A stretch of DNA of 64,000 nucleotides from JAJPKK01 sp035311445 (GCA_035311445.1 DATGCX010000027.1:1-64000); one strand, 5' to 3'. Shown: positions 37,372 to 47,264, numbered from the stretch's first letter. Notes: generated by a model not told the origin, from the sequence alone. A program made the numbers and translations.

Positions 37372-38459
37372 TCAGGAAAGCATCAACCCCTCCGCCGAGT
37401 CCCAAGGTCCCGCTGATCTCTTCGACCGGATCCTCGGATGCACCCTTGCGGGTGTGGTGAATTATCAGGATGGTAATCGAGCGCCGGATTGCGAGTCCCT
37501 GCAAGCGCGAAACCGCGTTGTAATCTTGTTCATAAGCGTTCTTGTTTGTTGACGGCGCCCGGAACTTGGCGAGGACATCGACAACCACCAACCGTGCATC
37601 CGGATGCGCCTCGCACCAGGCGTCGATCGCCTCGATTCCTCCCTCGTTCTCGCGCGGCCATTTCGTTTCGTAGTTGAAGCGCTCCGGCCATTTGCCGCCG
37701 AATGTCGGAAGTAATTTGGTGATACGCCGTTGAAGCCTTCGGTCACCATCTTCCAGCGCAAGATACAGAACATCGCCCTCCTCACACTTCTTGTCGCCAA
37801 GGCAGTATCGAGCAGATGCGACGGCCAGACCAACATCAAGGGCGAACCATGATTTTCCGTGTTTTGGTTTCCCAGCTAGTAGCACAAAGCCTTCCACAAT
37901 GAGAGCCGGCACGATGTATTTGAGCTGCGGGAAAGGTCATGGTCTGAAGCGCTGTTGCAGTCTTTATGCCTGCAAGCACTGTGGCGATCAGATCTCGCTT
38001 GCGGTCGCGGGCGTCGGCGCGCGTCTTCTGGTCACGATCGCTGGCGGGGCCTCGATCTTCTCGGATCTTGCCGTCCTCGCGCTCCTGCTCGCGCGCGCCA
38101 TTGACGCTGGCTTTGAGCTTGCCACGTATTGCGCGCGTTCTGATCCGCTCGAACGTCCGATCGAATTCATCCATCGGGTCGCTCATGACATACCCCCAAA
38201 AGGGATCGCGATCGAGCAGTCCCCATCTGATCACGTGCGCAATATCCTCGTCGGCGTGGCGTCCCAGGTCGGCGGCAAGGCCAGAGGTGACCGCCAGCTT
38301 TGTGAATTCCTCGGCCACCACGTCGGCAGCACCGAGCTTGCGGGCTGCCACGACACCCGCCCACAGCACCCGGATGCGGTACGTCACAGGAGTCGAGCGA
38401 TCGAGATGTGGCCGCACCTTGGCGATGGCAATGCCGAGCATGTCGAGCGGTGCATTCAT
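37328..38459 (-). pseudogene. AAA/RepA-like ATPase of the element, frameshifted and truncated
   Basis: From ATG 38459 the frame gives an N-terminal region (LGIAIAKVRPHLDRSTPVTY, GYVMSDPMDEFDRTFERIR) up to LIATVLAGIKTATALQTMTF. One extra base in a short C-run at about 37930 (minus strand) breaks it. The following frame continues ALIVEGFVLLAGKPKHGKSW (Walker A), ARLVVVDVLAKFRAP (Walker B), ITILIIHHTRKGASEDP and GTLGLGGGVDAFLILKRTGS, then ends at 37328. Relatives continue well past that point, so the C-terminus is deleted. Such RecA-like ATPases serve replication or primase functions in mobile elements. Confidence 0.7.
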
Positions 38460-38478
38460 CGCGGCATCCTCGGCCACG

Positions 38479-38691
38479 TCACGCGTGAGCGTGAGCCGGC
38501 GCCTTGATCTGGGCCGGGGGCAACGACGCGAAGTGATCGTCCAGAGTGCGCGTGACAATCAGGGTGCGGCGACCGTTTTTGACGGCCGCGATCTTTCCCT
38601 GGCCTATCAAAATGTAGAGGGCTGACCGGCTGAGATTATGCCGAGCGCAGGCATCTCGGACAGAGAGGTGGATTGCAGTGGTCTCAGGCAT
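38479..38691 (-). CDS. Excisionase/AlpA-like helix-turn-helix protein
   Basis: 70 residues. LSVRDACARHNLSRSALYIL then IGQGKIAAVKNGRRTLI is the winged-helix MerR/excisionase pattern of integrase-associated regulators. ATG 38691 has AAAGGAAG upstream. It lies 19 bases before the ATPase start, on the same strand as the integrase, so it probably controlled excision or element genes. Confidence 0.75.
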   Translation of the reverse strand: MPETTAIHLSVRDACARHNLSRSALYILIGQGKIAAVKNGRRTLIVTRTLDDHFASLPPAQIKAPAHAHA

Positions 38692-38848
38692 GGTGTCTTC
38701 CTTTCGGGGACAGTCCACCTGAACTCACACCAACTAACGAGTTCTCAGTGTTATGTCCGCCAGTGCATGGGAAGACACCTCATTACAAACACGCGATCGA
38801 TTCGGGGTAGGGACAAAACCTCAGAAATCGAAATTCTTCACTGGATCG

Positions 38849-39637
38849 CTAGCGGGCACGTAGGGCCCGTTTCAGTCGTTGGGCTCGGGCTTCATTGGTC
38901 GATGACCTCATTGCGAGAGGCAGCAGTTGCTCGATTGCGGTGGCTAGATCGAGAAACCGGCCCTGCGCCTTATGCGTCCACGGGCTGATCGAGATGGTCG
39001 GCGTGATGTTGTTCTTCGCCGCGATGAACTTCAGGACGTTGACAAACCCGACGTACCAGTCGATGCCCGGATGGCCATTCTTGCCCTTGATGCCCCCGAG
39101 ACGCTTGACTGCGATGCGGCACGCCTTCGCAATCTGGCGAGGGTGATTGAGAAAGGCGGGCAGCATGGCATCGGCCTTGTCCCGGTCCCCGACCATGCCG
39201 GCCAACGCCGTTACGATCTCATTGGCGGCGGCCATGTCGTGGACGTGGTGGAAGCCGGTTTCTCTGCCGCGCAGGGTCTGCTCGATGGTGCTTAACTCCT
39301 TGGGGTCATGGCGGCCAGCGGCGATCGCGTCCAATGCCTTTGCAACCCGTCTCAGCGTCTTTTGCAGGTCAGGGATTTGGAGCTTGGCGCCGGGGTTGTG
39401 CCTCGGCGACCCCTCCAGTTGTTGCAGGCCACGGCCGATGATTGCCTTGAGATCATCCCGTACCTTCTGTTCGTCGTCGGGTGACAGCGCGGCGAAGCCA
39501 AGGCCCGCAATGGCATCGACCAGGGTGGTCACGCATTCGCGCGGATCGACCAGTCCGCGCTTGACCAACTCATCAATCTGTGGCGATCGCTCGTACAGGG
39601 AGGCAACGGCGCTGCCAGTCTGCGGCAGTCGTACCAT
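38849..39637 (-). CDS. Hypothetical element protein next to integrase
   Basis: About 262 residues from ATG 39637, four bases after the integrase stop (TGATGCCATG). It is rich in helices (LSPDDEQKVRDDLKAIIGRG, QIPDLQKTLRRVAKALDAIA) with a C-terminal stretch of basic residues. No domain is recognised. The integrase-linked position and lack of homology to housekeeping families suggest cargo of the element. Confidence 0.6.
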   Translation of the reverse strand: MVRLPQTGSAVASLYERSPQIDELVKRGLVDPRECVTTLVDAIAGLGFAALSPDDEQKVRDDLKAIIGRGLQQLEGSPRHNPGAKLQIPDLQKTLRRVAKALDAIAAGRHDPKELSTIEQTLRGRETGFHHVHDMAAANEIVTALAGMVGDRDKADAMLPAFLNHPRQIAKACRIAVKRLGGIKGKNGHPGIDWYVGFVNVLKFIAAKNNITPTISISPWTHKAQGRFLDLATAIEQLLPLAMRSSTNEARAQRLKRALRAR

Positions 39638-39641
39638 GGCA

Positions 39642-41011
39642 TCACTGGCCGGCGGCTTGAATTGGCATTGGCACGACGTTGGCGGCCGTGTCGTTTCACC
39701 ACAGGCCCACCACAGCAGCGTGCCCATGCCTCCATCATTCGCCGCCGCTTCTTAAACATGTCGGTCCGGCGATATGCTTCCTCCGTTTTGCTATCGAGCC
39801 GGTGCGCCAGCGCAACCTCAATCATGTCCCGCGGATACGCCTCGATGAGTTCACCGCGCTTGGCCGCCTCGACAATTTCCTCCGGCGTTGGCGCCCAATC
39901 CGTTGCCCAATCCTTGAACGAAGATCGGAAACCGTGGGGAACGACCTCACGATTGTTCTGCTTCGGATCGACCCATAACGGCAGCCCGGCCTTCTCTCGC
40001 GCCTCGTTCATGCGCCGGATGACTTCGGAAAGTGCCATGTCGGACAGCGGATCATCGGCTTTGTCGCCCGGAAAGACGTAATCGTTCTGGCGGACGCTCC
40101 GCATATACTCGATAACCGCGAGCGCAGGCGCCGTGAGCGGCACACGGTGTTCCCGCTCACCCTTCATCCGACGCGGCGGAACGGTCCACACCTTGTCCGC
40201 GGTGTCGATTTCGCCTTTCCACGGTATTCCGCGGGACTCCGCACTACGGGCCGCGGTCAGGATGGTAAATTCCAACGCCTTCGCGGCTAATCCCTCCTGG
40301 GCGCGGAGCTCGGCCATGAATTGCGGGATTTGTGCATAAGGTAACGCTGGATGATGCTCGACCTTGTGGACCTTGCTCCGGGCGGGCAGCAGGTGGTCGA
40401 GGTGCCCCAGCCAATGCGCCGGATTATCATCGCTGCGGTGCTTGTTGACCTTGGCCCAATCGAGGATCTTTTCGATCCGCCCCCCGCACGCGGCTTGCCG
40501 TCTCGTTCTTCTCCGCCCAGATGGGTTGCAGGATCTGCATCACTAGGCCGGTATCGACATCCTGAACCGGCAGCTTCCCGATGATCGGATGGACGTAAGT
40601 CGCAAGCGTGTTGTGCCATTGTTGCCGGTGCTTCGCGTTGCGCCATCCGGCCTCGTGCGCCTTCATGTACTCCGTGGCGCACCACGCGAATGTGACCGAC
40701 TTCGCCTTGTCGGACTGCTGTGCAGCGCGCTCGGCCATGCGGGCTTCGATGGGATCTCTGCCCTCCTTGAGGAGCTTCCGGCAGCGCTCGGCCTTTTCGC
40801 GGGCCTCACTGAGACCGATGGTATTGAGCGAACCCAGCCCCATCTGACGCTCCTTGCCCTTCAGGGCGAATCGGAACAGCCAGCTTTTGTTGAGTTGCCC
40901 TTCTGCCTTGCCGGCGGTGACTTGGAGGTACAGCCCGCCACCATCAGCGTGCATTCCGGGCTTTGCGTGTCTCACTTTGGCCGATGACAGTTGCTCTGTC
41001 TGCCGTGCCAT
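39642..41011 (-). pseudogene. Tyrosine integrase (P4 type), two frameshifts
   Basis: The N-terminal frame from ATG 41011 reads LSSAKVRHAKPGMHADGGGL and the arm-binding/SAM-like region (ATYVHPIIGKLPVQDVDTGL) until WAEKNETASRVRG. Homology then needs a one-base shift at a run of six C (40480-40485). The catalytic half follows: EFTILTAARSAESRGIPWKG, HGFRSSFKDWATDW and EVALAHRLDSKTEEAYRRTD with R, HxxR and Y residues present. A second shift near 39690 restores the natural end ANVVPMPIQAAGQ with stop at 39642. It faces away from tRNA-Ser at 41171, the standard position for an integrated element. Confidence 0.85.
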
Positions 41012-41170
41012 CTTGTGTACCCCCGCTGTTCGTGTTACCCACGTCCCAACCCGCGCTGAATGTGGGTACATCGGAGGACATCCAGAGACAAGCAAGAACA
41101 ATTGGATTGTGGATTATGCAGGGTTTTCAGAAGCTTTTTGGACGTTGGTGGGCGGTCAGAAACGGAAACC

Positions 41171-41260
41171 TGGCGGAGAGGGAGGGATTCGAACCCCCGA
41201 TACGGTTGCCCGTATGCCGCATTTCGAGTGCGGTGCATTCAACCACTCTGCCACCTCTCC
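41171..41260 (-). tRNA. tRNA-Ser (anticodon CGA)
   Basis: On the minus strand the gene begins GGAGAGG and ends CCTCTCC, G, CCA. The anticodon loop CTCGAAA gives CGA (Ser). The long variable arm (ATACGGGCAACCGTAT) and T-loop TTCGAAT are present, and CCA is encoded. Length is 90 bases including CCA. Its 3' end points to the integrase, 160 bases away, making it the attachment site of the decayed element. Confidence 0.95.
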
Positions 41261-41633
41261 GTACGGCTGAAATCGAGAAATGAATTCAATTGTTAGCTAT
41301 CGAAACTCCCTGCCCGGAGCGAATTGATGCTGTCGCAATGCGGACGGGTTGGATTCCCGGCCACCGCCTTATAGCACCCCGAGAACTTCCGTCGAGTCAC
41401 GGCGCTGTCTGGTGCCGGCACTGTCCGACGTGGCAAATTGACCATATCGCGAAAACGCGAGGTGACCCGCCAAAAGGACACAAAGGGCATCGAACTTCCA
41501 TATGCGCCGGTCCACTTCCGACCGCAACGCATCTTCTGCGCGATCGGGCCGCCGCTAACCAGTGATGTCGGTGCTTGTGGGAGGTAGAATTCGCGCCTAT
41601 GTGATCCTCGGAGTATGCAAGAGATGCCCAGTG

Positions 41634-41798
41634 ATGGACAGCGCTGCCTCACCGATGCTGACGCGATTTAGGCCCACCATCTGGGTGAGCGCTGCGGTCC
41701 TTGGTGCGCTGGCGGGCGGGACCATCCTCATGTGGGTCCATTATGGTAGTGCGACGTTCTTCGAGATGATCATTGCCGGGCTGGTGGCCTGTTTTTGA
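41634..41798 (+). CDS. Small conserved membrane protein
   Basis: 54 residues. One or two membrane segments (IWVSAAVLGALAGGTILMWV, FEMIIAGLVACF) fill most of the protein. Relatives of this type with GTxLxWxHYG and FFEMIxAG are found in Rhizobiales ahead of SCO1 genes. GTG 41631 and ATG 41655 are alternative starts. Probably linked to cytochrome oxidase assembly by context only. Confidence 0.6.
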   Translation: MDSAASPMLTRFRPTIWVSAAVLGALAGGTILMWVHYGSATFFEMIIAGLVACF

Positions 41799-41836
41799 AT
41801 GCAGCACGGAAAACGCTGGATCACGAGGGCAAACGT

Positions 41837-42436
41837 ATGAACGCACGGGTGTCGCGGCTGCTGGTAATATTCACGGCGTTCTTTGCCGGCCTCGCGTTGT
41901 GCCTCGGCGTCATCCTGTTTGTCGGCGGTCGCGGCGCCGGAAACGGAGTCATTCAGGCGGCACCGATCGGCGGATCGTTTCACCTGATCGATCAGGACGG
42001 CCATTCGTTCAGCGACCAGGATCTCAAGGGCAAGACATTTCTGGTATTCTTTGGGTTCACCCACTGTCCGGATGTGTGCCCGACCACCCTGTTCGAGATG
42101 TCCGAGGTCATGCGCAAGCTCGGGCCGGACGCCAACCGCACGGCGGCGCTGTTCATCTCGGTCGATCCGGAACGCGACACGCCGGAGGCAATGAAAGATT
42201 ATCTGGCAAGCTTCGACCCGCATGTACGCGGGCTCACTGGCGATTCCGCCGCCCTGGCGGCAGTGGCGAAGGCCTATCGGGTCTACTATAAGAAGGTGCC
42301 GCTCGAAGGCGACGACTACACCATGGACCACACGGCGATCGTCTACCTGATGGACAAGGAGGGGCGGTTCGTTTCTCCCTTCAATATGAAACGCACTGCG
42401 GAGGTCGCGGCCGCCGACCTGCGCAAGCGTCTTTGA
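41837..42436 (+). CDS. SCO1/SenC-type copper chaperone
   Basis: About 199 residues. A membrane anchor (LLVIFTAFFAGLALCLGVIL) leads into a thioredoxin-fold domain with the copper motif CPDVCPTT near residue 79 and the distal His in MDHTAIVYLMD. The protein delivers Cu to the CuA centre of cytochrome c oxidase, or reduces it, in the periplasm. ATG 41837 has GAGGG upstream; TTG 41795 would overlap the preceding small gene. The next gene follows 19 bases later. Confidence 0.93.
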   Translation: MNARVSRLLVIFTAFFAGLALCLGVILFVGGRGAGNGVIQAAPIGGSFHLIDQDGHSFSDQDLKGKTFLVFFGFTHCPDVCPTTLFEMSEVMRKLGPDANRTAALFISVDPERDTPEAMKDYLASFDPHVRGLTGDSAALAAVAKAYRVYYKKVPLEGDDYTMDHTAIVYLMDKEGRFVSPFNMKRTAEVAAADLRKRL

Positions 42437-42455
42437 GGATTGCGCAAGTTGCGAA

Positions 42456-43352
42456 ATGGTCGGCGGCAAAATGGTGGTACGACATCAGACGAAATGGATC
42501 GCCCTCCTGGCTTGTTGCGGATTCGTGGCGCTCACTGATGCCCCGCCCGCGTTCGCTCAAATGGCGGCCGCAAACCGGCCGACCACGTCGGCCGTGGTGC
42601 CGGGCTTCTGGGACCCGCGCCGCCGTCCCGAGCGACCGGACCTCGCGCGCCTTGCCGCCGTGCGGTTCATGACGGAAGTCGACTATCCGCCGTTCAATTT
42701 TGCCGGGCCCGATGGCAATCCGGTCGGCTTCAATGTGGACCTGGCGCGGATGGTCTGCGAGGAACTCAAGGTCACCTGCACGGTGCAGATGCGGCGCTTC
42801 GACACACTGTTCGATGCGCTTGACGCAAACCGCGGCGACGCAGTGATTGCCTCGATCGCGGTCACCGAGCAAACCCGCCGGCGCGCCGATTTCTCCGATC
42901 CCTATTATCGACCTTCCGCCCGCTTCGTCGCCCGGCGCGATGCCTCGATCGAGGCAATCACGCCTGAGGCGATCGAGGGCAAGAAGGTCGCCGTCCTCGC
43001 CGGTTCAGCCCACGAGCAGTATCTGCGCACGCTCTTCACCGAGGTGGACGTGCGAGGCTTTTCGGATGCCGAGGCGGCGCGCGAAGCGTTGCGTCGGGGC
43101 GAGGTGGATTTCCTGTTCGGCGACGGCTTTGCGCTGTCGTTCTGGCTCAATGGCGCGAGTTCCGAGGGCTGCTGCGCGTTCGCGGGCGGGCCGTTCGTGG
43201 AAAGCCGCTATTTCGGCGAAGGGATCGGGGTCGCGGTCAAGCGCGGCAACGACACCTTGCGCCGGGCCGTCAACTGGGCGCTGTTCCGCATCTGGGAAAC
43301 CGGCCGCTTCACGGATCTTTGGTTGCGATATTTCCCGATCAGCCCGTTTTGA
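42456..43352 (+). CDS. Periplasmic amino-acid-type solute-binding protein
   Basis: 298 residues, family 3 solute-binding (SBP_bac_3). Signal peptide WIALLACCGFVALTDAPPAF. Core motifs: FMTEVDYPPFNFAGPDGNPV, GFNVDLARMVCEELKVTC, RFDTLFDALDANRGDAVIAS and RRADFSDPYYRPSARFV. The last part, LRRAVNWALFRIWETGRFTD, is typical. No permease is adjacent, so it may serve a distant transporter or a sensor. It shares the strand with SCO1. Confidence 0.88.
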   Translation: MVGGKMVVRHQTKWIALLACCGFVALTDAPPAFAQMAAANRPTTSAVVPGFWDPRRRPERPDLARLAAVRFMTEVDYPPFNFAGPDGNPVGFNVDLARMVCEELKVTCTVQMRRFDTLFDALDANRGDAVIASIAVTEQTRRRADFSDPYYRPSARFVARRDASIEAITPEAIEGKKVAVLAGSAHEQYLRTLFTEVDVRGFSDAEAAREALRRGEVDFLFGDGFALSFWLNGASSEGCCAFAGGPFVESRYFGEGIGVAVKRGNDTLRRAVNWALFRIWETGRFTDLWLRYFPISPF

Positions 43353-43859
43353 CAGCCTGAGCTTTTTGCAACGATATAATCGCTTCGATTGTTGCGACAG
43401 GCGTAGCAAACTCCCCTCGCCCGCTTGCAGCCCCCAAGGGAGGTGGCGATGACATCCCGCCAGTCAGCCATATAGGTCTAGTCGCTTCGGCAGCGCTCGC
43501 GTCAATTCGGCGGGGCAGATCAAGCGCGTTGCGGGCATCTTCCGGGTCCAGCGGGGGCAGGGAATTCTTTCGTTCCGGCACGGAATTTGTCGCGCCGGCG
43601 CCGACAATCCATCGATCGGGTAGGGAGCGGGAGCGCCACGAAACTTTTCCCACGCTTGAGCATTTCTGTATTTTCCGTTGGTCGAAGATGCATGGCCGAC
43701 AATCGCATACCTGAAAATGGGGCTTTCGGGACCTCCCTTGGGGCTTGTCCGACGGCCCCGTGATGGTCCTGCAAAACGCTGGCGGAAGTGCAAGTGGCCA
43801 ATTGCGAACCGGCATCGCCACTTGCATGCGGCATCCAAACGATGGCGGATCCGCCGCGC
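43353..43859. other. Gene-free stretch
   Basis: About 500 bases with only shadow frames; no motif, RNA or strong repeat was seen before the tandem repeat at 43860. Confidence 0.5.
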
Positions 43860-43899
43860 AACGAAGTGACGCAGCACGGAACGAAGTGACACAGCATGG
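43860..43899. repeat. 20-base tandem repeat overlapping the monooxygenase start
   Basis: Two copies of AACGAAGTGACGCAGCACGG (43860-43879, 43880-43899), differing at two positions, lie head to tail. The second covers the ATG at 43896. It may be a local duplication that created an alternative ribosome site region. Confidence 0.6.
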
Positions 43900-45200
43900 G
43901 CCGTAGTCGACTTGAGGTCATCATCATAGGCGCAGGCACGGGGGGACTGTGCCTGGCGCAAGGATTGGCGGCGGACAATGTCGCGGTCCGGGTGTTTGAA
44001 CGAGATCGTTCGCCGGCCGATCGGTTGCAAGGTTATCGATTGGGCATCAGTGCGGGGGGCAGCAGAGCCCTTCAGAGTTGCCTGCCGGATGCGTTGTTCA
44101 AAAAGTTCGTTGCAAGTTCGGCCAAGCCGAGCAGGTCCGTCAGTTTCCTCGATCATCGGTTGAATCGCCTGCTGGTCATCGACCTTCCAAGAATCCGTCA
44201 CGCGACCGTGGACAACGATCGGCCGGTGAGCCGGGTCGCACTGCGCCGCGTCCTGCTCGATGGGCTCGACGACGTCGTTCATTACGGCAAGAGGTTCATT
44301 GCGTTCGAGGATGCGCCCGGGGGCGCCGTGACGGCTCATTTTGAGGACGGATCGAGTGCGACGGGAGATGTACTGATCGGCGCCGACGGAGCGGGCTCAC
44401 GTGTTCGGGGTCAGCTCCTGCCGCAAGCCAAGCGGGTCGACACCGGAATCATGATTATATCCGGGAAACTTGGCCTGAGAGAGAGCGTGCGCGAGAGAAC
44501 GCCGCCGGCAATCTGGCGCGGACCGACCCTGATATTCGGCTCAAAAGGTCGTTTCATGTTCGCAAACGCCGTCGAATACGAGGACGCGGGTAGGCAGCCT
44601 GCGGCCGCGCGCAATATGGACGGATGTGACATAAATCGCGACGATTTTCGATCGGATGATCGCGACGAGTATGTCATGTGGGGCTTTTCGGCCCGCCGCG
44701 AGGGATTTGCTCCACTCAGAAACCTTGAGTCGTTCGGCGGCGATGATTTGAAAGCCTCGGTGCTTGCACTGACAGAGGATTGGCATCCAAAGGTTCGGTA
44801 CATGGTGCGCCGGGCGGATGCTTCCACTGTCACAGCCTTTCCTGCAAAAACCTCCGTTCCGATTCCCCCGTGGCGCACGCGCAACGTCACACTTCTCGGG
44901 GATGCCATTCACAATATGACCCCGTTCCGTGGAATCGGCGCTAACATCGCCTTGCGCGATGCAGCCGCGCTACGGAAAGCCCTCGTAGCGGTCGATCGCG
45001 GCGAGCAGGACCTGATCCCTACGCTCGCCCAGTACGAACGAGAAATGATTGATTATGGATTTGGGGCCGTTCGCGCATCACTCAAGGAAATGGAACGTCT
45101 CCATGCTGAAAACAACCTGGCACGCGCCGTCACCAAGACTGTCTTCCGCGCGGTCGATCTGATTCCTCCCCTCAAGAATGCGTTTCATGGCAGCCCATAA
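43896..45200 (+). CDS. FAD-dependent aromatic-ring monooxygenase-like protein
   Basis: 434 residues. The dinucleotide-binding motif VIIIGAGTGGLCLAQGLA is near the N-terminus, DGAGSRVRGQLLP is the GD-like DG motif and LLGDAIHNMTPFRGIGANIA the second FAD/ribityl motif. This is the PHBH/squalene-epoxidase-like group that hydroxylates small organic compounds with NAD(P)H. The start overlaps a 20-base repeat and lacks an obvious ribosome site. No partner gene shows the substrate. Confidence 0.9.
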   Translation: MGRSRLEVIIIGAGTGGLCLAQGLAADNVAVRVFERDRSPADRLQGYRLGISAGGSRALQSCLPDALFKKFVASSAKPSRSVSFLDHRLNRLLVIDLPRIRHATVDNDRPVSRVALRRVLLDGLDDVVHYGKRFIAFEDAPGGAVTAHFEDGSSATGDVLIGADGAGSRVRGQLLPQAKRVDTGIMIISGKLGLRESVRERTPPAIWRGPTLIFGSKGRFMFANAVEYEDAGRQPAAARNMDGCDINRDDFRSDDRDEYVMWGFSARREGFAPLRNLESFGGDDLKASVLALTEDWHPKVRYMVRRADASTVTAFPAKTSVPIPPWRTRNVTLLGDAIHNMTPFRGIGANIALRDAAALRKALVAVDRGEQDLIPTLAQYEREMIDYGFGAVRASLKEMERLHAENNLARAVTKTVFRAVDLIPPLKNAFHGSP

Positions 45201-45321
45201 ATTCCGCATGATGAGCTGCGCGCACGCGGAATACCAGTTTGTGAAATTTCGCATGAGCCACGGAAGGGAAGCGCCCCAAAATACAGAGGGTGAATTTTAG
45301 TTCGACTCATGGAGAAGTAGC

Positions 45322-45795
45322 ATGCATCCAAGGGCCAATTATCAAAAATCTGCTCCCGATGTCCTGCAAGGCATGCTGGCGTTGAGTGCCGTGGTGAAAA
45401 AGTCTAGTCTGGCGCCGGAGCTTATTGATCTTGTCGACTATCGTGTATCGCAGATCAACGGGTGCGCCTTTTGCCTCGACATGCACTCGAAAGATCTCAG
45501 GGCGCGCGGCGAGACGGAACAACGGCTTTACATGGTCAGCGCCTGGCGCGATGCGCCGCATCTCTATAGCAGTCGTGAGCGTGCGGCCCTTGCTTGGGCT
45601 GAAGCTGTGACCCGTCTCGTAGATCAGGAAGTTCCCGACGACGTGTATGACCAAGCGCGTGCGGAATTCAGCGAAACCGAACTCGCGCAATTGACGTTGG
45701 GCGTCGTTGCGATCAACGGATGGAATCGACTGAACATCGCGTTCCATACGCCGGCCGGAAACTATAGGTCCTCTGTGAAGCGGTCGGTGGCTTAG
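45322..45795 (+). CDS. Carboxymuconolactone decarboxylase/AhpD-like protein
   Basis: 157 residues. The redox motif NGCAFCLDMHSKDLRARG (CxxC followed by His) is that of AhpD-like alkylhydroperoxidase cores. ELAQLTLGVVAINGWNRLNI is the family C-terminus. It probably reduces peroxides or acts as a disulfide enzyme in the cytoplasm. ATG 45322 has GGAG twelve bases upstream. Confidence 0.92.
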   Translation: MHPRANYQKSAPDVLQGMLALSAVVKKSSLAPELIDLVDYRVSQINGCAFCLDMHSKDLRARGETEQRLYMVSAWRDAPHLYSSRERAALAWAEAVTRLVDQEVPDDVYDQARAEFSETELAQLTLGVVAINGWNRLNIAFHTPAGNYRSSVKRSVA

Positions 45796-46232
45796 AAGCC
45801 CGCCCGGCCGCAAGTCTCGGTTTGGCGGGGTTTGATGTGAGCCGTCCCGCCAGGGACGCACGTGTAGCGTGTAGAGTCAACCCTTGATGGTCGCCCCATT
45901 CGTCGCATCCAGCAACGGGGCGGCCCCAAGGGTCGCCACTACAGCGGACGATGTGCTACAACACCGCTTGTACGGCCGCTCCAATGTCATGGGCCTGATC
46001 GGCCCTCAAATCATATTGGCTCAAGCGATCGGCTAGCCCTGAGAAGCCGTCCAACGTCATCGGAAACTACTCTGCCCTAGCGATTTTGAATGAGGCTGTT
46101 GGAGGTTGGGAATATATACCATAGTGGATTATAGATTGGGAAAACAACTGCCGTTGTAATCGTGTTTTACTCGTGTTGATATATTTTCGACGCTCCGAAA
46201 GAATAACGGCTGTAAGTGAAATCGATCGTGTC
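45796..46232. other. Gene-free stretch with a half-copy of a hairpin repeat
   Basis: No coding region seen. Around 45922-45943 the sequence CCAAGGGTCGCCACTACAGC resembles one arm of the long hairpin at 47843-47892, so related repeats occur here. Confidence 0.5.
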
Positions 46233-47264
46233 ATGAAGACGTCATTATGTGGTTTTCGTGTTTTGCGGGTCCGCGGTGCCGGTCTCCAGCATGCTTTGTG
46301 GCACACTCGTATTCCTAAACTCATCGCCTGTGCGATCATTTCGGTCGCATCCCAAGCGCAAGCTAATGAGCACGCTCGTACTGCGGCGACCGACCTTGAG
46401 GCCCAGATCGCCGAACTCAAAGCCAAAACGGCAGAACTCGTCGCGCGCGATCCTGCGCGTCTCGATGCGCTATCATCGCCGCAACGCCTTGCCGCTCCTC
46501 CGGCCGTGCGGAGGGTACCTGATGCTCTGACGGAATTCAGAGATTGCACCGATTGTCCACCGATGGTGGTGATCCCAGCGGGTGAATTCACGATGGGTTC
46601 GCCGCCCGCTGAGCTGGGGGCCGAAGCCCAGCGCCGTGTCATCATTTCGACTCCGTTCGCCGTCAGCAAATTTGAAATCACGTTTGACGAATGGGACGCG
46701 TGCTTGAAGGCGGGCGGTTGCGGCGGTTACCGGCCAGACGACGAGGGATGGGGACGTGGAGAACGTCCCGTGATCAACATTTCCTGGGAAGACGGCCAAG
46801 CCTATGCGAATTGGCTCAGCCATAAAACCGGCAAGCCCTATCGGCTGCTGTCTGAGGCAGAATGGGAATATGCCGCACGGGCGGGCACCACCACGCCGTT
46901 TTCTCACGGAAACAGCGTCTTGCCGAGCGAGGCCAACTACAACGGCAGCACTGATGGGTCGGGTCCGTCGGACGTGAATCGACAGCGCACGATGCCGGTC
47001 GGAAGCTTTCCGGCTAACGGATTCGGTCTTCACGACATGCACGGCAATGTCTCCGAATGGGTAGAAGACTGCTGGCAGGATGAGTACTCGGCGAGAACGC
47101 CGGCGGACGGGTCGGCCTGGCTCGAAGGCAACTGCAATGGTCGCGTGGTGCGCGGGGGATCGTGGGAAGACAGTCAAACCGAGCTTCGTTCAGCGGCCCG
47201 CACCGGCGGCAACAAGGAGGACCGATTTTATACTGACGGCCTGCGCATCGCGAGAAGTCTCTAA
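46233..47264 (+). CDS. SUMF1/FGE-fold secreted protein (formylglycine-generating-like)
   Basis: About 343 residues. A signal-like segment (PKLIACAIISVASQAQA) is followed by a short coiled coil (DLEAQIAELKAKTAELVARD) and the FGE-sulfatase domain: VIPAGEFTMGSP, PVINISWEDGQAYANWL, LLSEAEWEYAARAGTTTPF, GFGLHDMHGNVSEWVEDCW and VVRGGSWEDSQTELRSAAR. The catalytic cysteines of true FGE, which follow GGS, are not seen here (GGSWEDSQ), so sulfatase activation is unlikely. GTG 46173 is a possible earlier start. Confidence 0.85.
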   Translation: MKTSLCGFRVLRVRGAGLQHALWHTRIPKLIACAIISVASQAQANEHARTAATDLEAQIAELKAKTAELVARDPARLDALSSPQRLAAPPAVRRVPDALTEFRDCTDCPPMVVIPAGEFTMGSPPAELGAEAQRRVIISTPFAVSKFEITFDEWDACLKAGGCGGYRPDDEGWGRGERPVINISWEDGQAYANWLSHKTGKPYRLLSEAEWEYAARAGTTTPFSHGNSVLPSEANYNGSTDGSGPSDVNRQRTMPVGSFPANGFGLHDMHGNVSEWVEDCWQDEYSARTPADGSAWLEGNCNGRVVRGGSWEDSQTELRSAARTGGNKEDRFYTDGLRIARSL

